From Sambucus nigra (taxonomy: Eukaryota > Streptophyta > Magnoliopsida > Dipsacales > Adoxaceae), in assembly GCA_949130495.1 (NCBI GenBank), contig OX422220.1:10719001-10783000 (forward strand): DNA of 64,000 bases, read 5' to 3'. Positions 58,601 through 64,000 of this stretch are shown piece after piece. The position numbers and the translations under genes were made by a program. The stretch's first letter is position 1; each line of letters begins with the position of its first letter. The notes beneath the pieces were generated by a model that did no database searches, had not been told where the DNA came from, and saw nothing but the letters and a program-made list of their open reading frames with translations.

Positions 58601-60321
58601 GGGAGAAGTTCCAACTGTTCACGGACCACAAGTCCCTACAGTACCTGTTCACGCAGAAGGAGCTGAATATGCGGCAGCGTAGGTGGCTTGAGTTTGTGAA
58701 AGACTACCAGTTCGACATCCAGTACCACCCGGGTAAGGCTAACGTGGTAGCAGACGCGTTGAGCCGTAGGCCAGCAGATGAGGTGGCAGAGGTGTGGAAG
58801 GCTAAATGGAAGGAATTGGGACACCAGGATGCAGTGGCCCGATCTTTCATGTCTGTGATGACCGTTACACCGCAGATTGTCACGAAAGTAGTAAGGGCAC
58901 AGGCTAATGACTCGTTCTGTCAGGAGCAGATAGTTCGATTACTAGCAGAGGGAGCCGAATCCTATACCGTTAGCTCAGACGGGGGATTACGCTTCAATGG
59001 GAGATTGGTAGTTCCAGAAGGGGAAGAATTACGACACGAGGTGATGGCAGGGTCGCACGGCTCACGGTTCGCGGTACATCCCGGAGGGGACAAAATGTAC
59101 CAAGACATGAGACGGCAGTATTGGTGGAGCGGTATGAAGAGAGATATCGCTGAGTTTGTCTCGAAATGCGCCACTTGTCAGCTCGTAAAAGTGGATCATC
59201 AGAGACCGGCAGGATTGCTACAGCCGTTGGAGGTCCCGGTGTGGATGTGGGAGAGCATATCCATGGACTTTATCACGGGGTTGCCTACGTCGCAGAGAGG
59301 TCACGACTCCGTTTGGGTAATTGTGGATAGGTTGTCCAAGGTCGCTCACTTTTTACCCGTAAGGACTGACTACACTACGGGACAGTATGCCCAGCTCTTC
59401 ATTTCAGAAATTGTGAGACTTCACGGTGTGCCCCTAAATATCGTGTCTGATAGAGACAAGATATTTGTTTCGCGGTTTTGGGAGAGTTTCCAGGAGGCCA
59501 TGGGCACGGAATTGCGGTTGAGTACGGCTTATCATCCGCAGACCGATGGGCAGACAGAGCGCACCAATCAGATGTTGGAGGACATGCTACGCATGTGCAT
59601 TATTGACTTCGGGGGTGGATGGGAGCAGTACCTTCCACTGGTGGAGTTTGCTTACAACAACTCCTATCAGTTCACGATTAGCATGGCTCCGTTTGAGGCG
59701 TTGTAAGGTAGGCCTTGTCGTTCCCCACCATGTTGGTTGGAGGTGGGGGACAACAAACTGCTTGGGCCGGAAGTGATTCAGGATACTTCGGCAAGGATTG
59801 AGTTGATTCGGAGTTGCATTCGAGTAGCTCAAGACAGGCAGAAGAGTTATGCTGATGCGAAGAGATTTTTCAGGGAGTTCCAAGTGGGGGACCAGGTTTT
59901 GCTCAGGGTATCTCCGATGAAGGGAATTATGCATTTCGGGAAGAAGGGGAAGTTGGCACCGAGGTATGTGAGGCCGTTTCCTATCATTGAGCGGATCGGA
60001 CCGGTCGCGTATAGACTTGGACTACCGGAGCACTTACATCGGATTCACGATGTGTTTCATATTTCCTCGCTGAGGAAATACCTTAGAGATAATTTGGCCC
60101 ATTCTCACATTGCTGTGGAGGACATCGATCTCCATCCGGATAGCTCTTACGAGGAGGGGCCGATTGCTATTTTGGACCGAAGCGAGAGGAAACTGCGGTC
60201 AAAGATAGTACCATTAGTGCGTGTTCAGTGGCGACATCACAATGTCGAGGAGTCCACATGGGAGCGCGAGGATGAGATGCGCGAACGTTATCCAGAGTTA
60301 TTTTTAGCAGGTACTTTCTAG
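55686..60321 (+). pseudogene. Tekay gag-pol polyprotein, copy B (two stops and one frameshift)
   Basis: It starts at ATG 55686 with MPPRRARRVPRD, a basic N-terminus that copy A interrupts with a stop. The domains match copy A: gag, zinc knuckle (56739-56780), protease DTGA at 57033, RT FIDD at 57991-58002, RNase H, integrase and chromodomain-like tail ending LFLAGTF at the TAG 60319. Lesions are a TAG at 56625 in the Gln/Gly linker, one extra T in a T run near 57307-57312 (six T where A has five) that shifts the frame after the protease, and a TAA at 59704 near the end of the integrase core. The GPF motif reads RPF here. The open stretch 57283-59706 (807 codons) carries most of pol intact. 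None of these lesions is shared with copy A. Confidence 0.95.
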
Positions 60322-60325
60322 TTTC

Positions 60326-60344
60326 GAATTTCGGGACGAAATTC
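60326..60344. other. Perfect 8-bp hairpin before the PPT of copy B
   Basis: GAATTTCG-GGA-CGAAATTC, identical to the one at 52479. Confidence 0.85.
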
Positions 60345-60351
60345 AGTTATT

Positions 60352-60361
60352 AGGGGGGAAG
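60352..60361 (+). promoter_or_regulatory. Polypurine tract of copy B
   Basis: AGGGGGGAAG, two bases before the LTR3 start. Confidence 0.88.
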
Positions 60362-60363
60362 TA

Positions 60364-63300
60364 TGTAATACCCCGTATTTTTGGCTATATTTATTTTTGG
60401 GATTAATTAATTAAATGCGTATTAATTGGAAATTAATCCGGGTTATAAATACTAATGAGATGCGAGTTGGTATTTTATTATGTGCATATATGATTATATA
60501 TGAACTTGGTATTATAAAATTTGTCGTGGGATTTATATACGGCATTTTAGAAATTTTGTTGAGACGCGTGGGACCGCCGCGTCACGGTATAATATTTTGA
60601 TAATAAAAAGTGAAGGTAAAATCTATAATCCGTATGGTCGTTTGGAGTGCGCCAACGCGTCCGGAAGGGTCGAGATAGTCAGAAAACACTAGCCGGGGAT
60701 ATAGTTTGGGTCCCGGGGTATTTTTAGGCCATACCGGTAACTTAAAGGGTATTTTGGTAATTTTACATTTTGAGGAATTAAAAGTGACGAAAATTAGAGA
60801 TGTAAATCTGATGTGGATTAAACCCACTAAGCCCATTAACCAAACCCTATTAACCTAGAAGGCTACGTAGGTTATCATTTAGGTTTTTCTAAGTTCCCAA
60901 ATCAAAACCCTAGCCACCTTAAGCCACCCTTGGAGAGGAAGCTTAGAGAGAAGAAATTCTGCAGAAAAGTTCTACCAAACCTACACCAAACTCAGAGACA
61001 ACTAAGGCAAGTGACTTTATTCCATTTAAATTTCAGAGAATGTCTTTTCCATGTTAGAAATTGAGGATTTTTTATTGTTCTTGAAGGATTGAATGAAAAC
61101 CCATGTAGTTGGAGTTTAGAACTTGATAATTTTGAAGAGAATTGCATGTAGTATGACAGGTAGATGATTTCCCTCATAATAATTGTGATTAGAAGAAATT
61201 AAAACGAAATAAATTCTGGGATTTGATGATGATATGAAGTTAGGGTTCATGTTCTTGAGATATTGGGAAAAGTGTAGAAATTTGTTAATTTAATTGATAT
61301 TTGGGTGGATTGATCCCTTAGAAACATGCTAGGATGTGACTATATATGTTTAGTATTGATTATAGACCCTAAAATGTTGTTGGGATGAACTTTGGAATTG
61401 ATTAGAAGTGATAAAGATGGTGAAAAACGAATTGGTGAAAAATCTGGGCCGAAACTGGTCAGTCGTTAGAAGCAGCCCCCAGGTCGTTCGAACGAACTCG
61501 TTCGAACGAGCTTCTAACGAGTTGACCAGTCGTTACTAACGAGTAGGGATCTCGTTCGATATCTCGTTCGAACGAGCTTCTAACGAGTTGACCAGTCGTT
61601 ACTAACGAGTAGGGATCTCGTTCGATATCTCGTTCGAACGAGATATCGTTATAAGGAACCGTTCGTTCGAACGAACTGGGATCTCGTTCGAACAGTCTCG
61701 TTCGAACGAGACTTCTAACGAGTTGGCAGAGGAATCTCGTTCGAACAGTCTCGTTCGAACGAGACTTCTAACGAGTTGACAGTTTGGTCCTTTTTGGACT
61801 GTTTCGATTTTTGGAGACCTGTAAACTTGTTCGAGGATATAGATAGCATTCCTTTGATGATATAGTGATAGAATTGGGACATTTGGGCATTTATGAGAAG
61901 GATTTTACATACGAGAGTTGTATTACATGGACGGTTTGGGTTAAGAAGTGAGTGCCTACTACGACGTGAGAAATTATGGCGCATATAATTACAAACCGGA
62001 ATAATATAAATGGTGATAATTATAGTTAGTACGAGAATACAATATGTACTACGATTAAACTACGGTATTACTAAGATGTGTGTTTACTTAGTATTGGTAT
62101 ATGGATTGTGTGTATGACATACCTACCATACTTGCTATCACGGGAGGTTGCGTTCGCTTAGGACCCTCTAATCCTTGTGTGCCTACGGGGGGGGATATAG
62201 ACTGGTACCTCGATGAACATAGGTCATAGAAAGACTTATTGGGATATTAATAAGTCCGCTGACTGTGGGAGAGTAGGTATGTGCGTGACCCACGTGATGG
62301 TGACTTTGTTCGCCTCCACTATTTGTGATTTGTGTTATCTGAACTATTCCTGAGAGATTCGAAATATGTGATCCTTATGTACGTGATGTACCGGGATGGA
62401 TAGCAGAGTATGTGTGCACCGCAGCTTAGTTCTCGGAGTGCTTGTATTGTATATTTATGATGTGAATAATATACGGTTAATTAATAAGAACCTTCATGTT
62501 AGTGTTGTGAATATAACTACAGTGTTGTTTCGAGAATAACATAACGGGTTAGTGATATATATATATATTGCATATTGAGCATTTGAGTTTACATTGAATC
62601 CCTATCTAATTACGAGCGTTGTATGTTAATAGAATCGGGTAATAAGGGTAGGTCCTATTACAGTCTAGCTAGTTATGATGTCACTTAGCTAGTGGTTTAT
62701 ATCGTTGTAGATGGGTACTTACGTTAGGAGTGCACAGTTAGACGAGAGGTGAGAATATAATGTGAGTGTACGTCCTAACATGTACTTTGCATTTAATGTT
62801 TTAAATGTTTTTAAAGCACTTGCAGGTTTTTAAAATATAACTCCACATTCGGGCTCTGACCCATTTGCTTTTCAAATCTTTTTCTTGTAAAACCATTTTA
62901 GGTGCCCAGCCACAAGGACACCAAGCATAGGATACTCATTCAGGTGACGAGCTGTAGCTGTTTGTGGAAGCTACAGGGACTTTGCTTGTAGACGCTTCTA
63001 TCTTTTGAATTCCAGAGTCACTATCTATCAGTTGTAGGGCATGTTGCCCATTTCTATTTAGAGACATCTTTTACATTTCAATTTTCATACTTTAGCATGT
63101 ATTGTTTCAGTTCATTTATTTCAGTTGTGGGATTGTGCTGAGGAGTTTTCCTCCAGACTTTATTTACTCTATTGTGATGGTTATTCGTTTTATTTCAGTA
63201 TGGTGAATGGTGTTATTTATTTCTTCATTACTCTTGTTGCATGTTAATTCAGACTTAAATTAAAATTTGGCAACTTGCTTTTTTAAATACTAGGTGGTTA

Positions 63301-63411
63301 GTAATATTAAAATGTTTTCGACAGTGATGCTATTAACTGAGCCAACTTGGCATTTTGAATTAATTTAATAAAGGAGTAGCTACCCGGTATTTAATTAGTC
63401 GGGGTGTCACA
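60364..63411 (+). repeat. LTR3 (3' LTR of copy B)
   Basis: Begins TGTAATACCCCG and ends GGGGTGTCACA, 3048 bp. It is longer than the others because a 66-bp unit of the palindromic cassette is duplicated (61499-61564 and 61565-61630). It has about 23 base differences of its own by eye, the most of the three. Confidence 0.96.
61461..61780. repeat. Palindromic cassette in LTR3, expanded
   Basis: As in LTR2 plus a direct 66-bp duplication. Each unit starts CGTTCGAACGAGCTTCTAAC and ends CTCGTTCGATATCT. Confidence 0.92.
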
Positions 63412-63416
63412 TCTCA
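63412..63416 (+). repeat. Target site duplication TCTCA (right)
   Basis: Matches 44682-44686. After removal of the composite and one copy, the integrase reading of element C joins (ATAGTGAGA to CTCCATGG on the minus strand). Confidence 0.93.
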
Positions 63417-64000
63417 CTATTTATGCTATGAATATCTGGGCGTACTGTCTCGTGGTATAATCTTTTCGGACTGGCAGAATTGGTCTACCTTTGTTAGCCG
63501 ATCGACGATCACCCATATGGAATCATGACCTCTCTATAATACAGGCAACCCCGTGATAAAGTCCATGGAAATGATCTCCCATTTTCACATAGGAACCTCT
63601 AATGGCTGTAGAAGTCCCATCGGTCTCTGATGGTCCACTATTACCAGCTGACAAGTGGCACACTTCGAGATGAACTCAATAATATCTTTCTTCACCAGTA
63701 ATGTCGCATCATATCTTATTACATCTTGTCCCCATCGGGATGTACCACAAATCATGAACCGTGTGACTAAGTCATCACCTCGTGTCGTAAGTCTTCTCCC
63801 TCAGGAACCACTAGTCGTCGATTAAAATGTAAGCCTCCATCTGAACCCACGGTATAAGACTCGGTCGCCTATGCTAAAAGTTGCACTATCAGACCCTGGA
63901 AGAACGGGTCAGTGGCCTGAGCCTATATTACCCTCGTAATGATTTGAGGAATAATGGTCATCACTGACATGAACGATCAAGCCACCGCATCGTGGTTCCC
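63417..64000 (-). pseudogene. Element C pol, RNase H-integrase linker to integrase core (broken)
   Basis: On the minus strand from 64000 it reads SFMSVMT, PQII, then [40 protein letters not shown], and further on the integrase zinc and core region up to TRQYAQIF near 63430. Each stretch has a counterpart in copies A and B at 50997-51570. Several stops and small indels occur. The rest of the element continues beyond the window, so its 5' LTR and left-hand target duplication cannot be checked. Confidence 0.9.

Larger units (their letters stand above)
44687..63411 (+). mobile_element. Three-LTR tandem Tekay chromovirus composite (LTR-A-LTR-B-LTR)
   Basis: The order is LTR1, body A, LTR2, body B and LTR3, with all LTRs about 3 kb and the bodies about 4.86 kb, nearly identical to each other. 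LTR2 is at once the 3' LTR of A (PPT before it) and the 5' LTR of B (PBS after it). One TCTCA duplication bounds the whole 18.7 kb unit, so it occupies a single integration site. That site is the integrase gene of the related older element C. The chromodomain-like tail, initiator-Met PBS, single gag-pol frame and long LTRs fit the Tekay/Del lineage (family knowledge). Confidence 0.95.

Noticed and set aside
1..64000. tRNA, rRNA or ordinary host protein-coding genes.
   Set aside because: None was found. The Met-tRNA-like strings TGGTATCAGAGC are PBS sites after LTRs, not tRNA genes.

Overview
The window looks like plant nuclear DNA from repeat-rich heterochromatin. It holds Ty3/gypsy elements of the plant-specific Athila and Tekay (Del) types, Ty1/copia elements, CACTA transposase relics and a tandem satellite of about 168 bp. 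I found no convincing ordinary host gene. The species cannot be named from the sequence alone. AT-rich DNA and element types suggest a flowering plant, probably a eudicot (inference).

Layout, left to right. Bases 1-640 are a minus-strand copia fragment. A satellite with a unit of about 168 bp then runs in three same-strand blocks (about 664-1978, 10991-13877 and 19527-24400). These read as one array of roughly 9 kb split by insertions. The first insertion (about 1979-10990) is a decayed Athila-like element with PBS, gag, protease, RT, RNase H, integrase and an env-like third ORF, but no recognisable 3' LTR. The second (13878-19526) is the 3' half of a copia element. Its LTR is interrupted by a minus-strand solo Tekay-type LTR (16158-19096) with perfect 5-bp target duplications.

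From 24401 to 40951 the DNA is AT-rich and strongly decayed. It contains a CACTA TNP2-type transposase relic (25485-28072, minus), a Transposase_24-like relic (31950-32420, minus), a cluster of GGTCACGG-type imperfect palindromes (34610-35085), and the 5' part of a second copia element of the same LTR family (35086-37383, minus). A possible Helitron terminus lies at 38099-38130.

The right third is a nested Tekay chromovirus locus. An older minus-strand element (3' LTR 40952-43741; pol 43758-44686 and 63417-64000) is interrupted inside its integrase by a young three-LTR tandem: LTR1 (44687-47656), body A, LTR2 (52517-55502), body B, LTR3 (60364-63411). The whole composite is bounded by one 5-bp duplication, TCTCA. 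Both bodies keep all domains (gag with zinc knuckle, protease, RT, RNase H, integrase, chromodomain-like tail) in what was a single gag-pol frame. Each carries its own stops, and B also has a frameshift, so neither is intact as read. By-eye comparison of the LTRs gives a star-like pattern at roughly 1% divergence. This suggests that the tandem formed at or soon after integration.

The most unusual signal is a palindrome-rich cassette inside the Tekay-type LTRs. It lies in a similar internal position but has a different core in different subfamilies (CGTTCGAACG against CGATCGATCG). Similar clusters occur in the Athila element (AATCGATTCGG) and at 34610-35085 (GGTCACGG).
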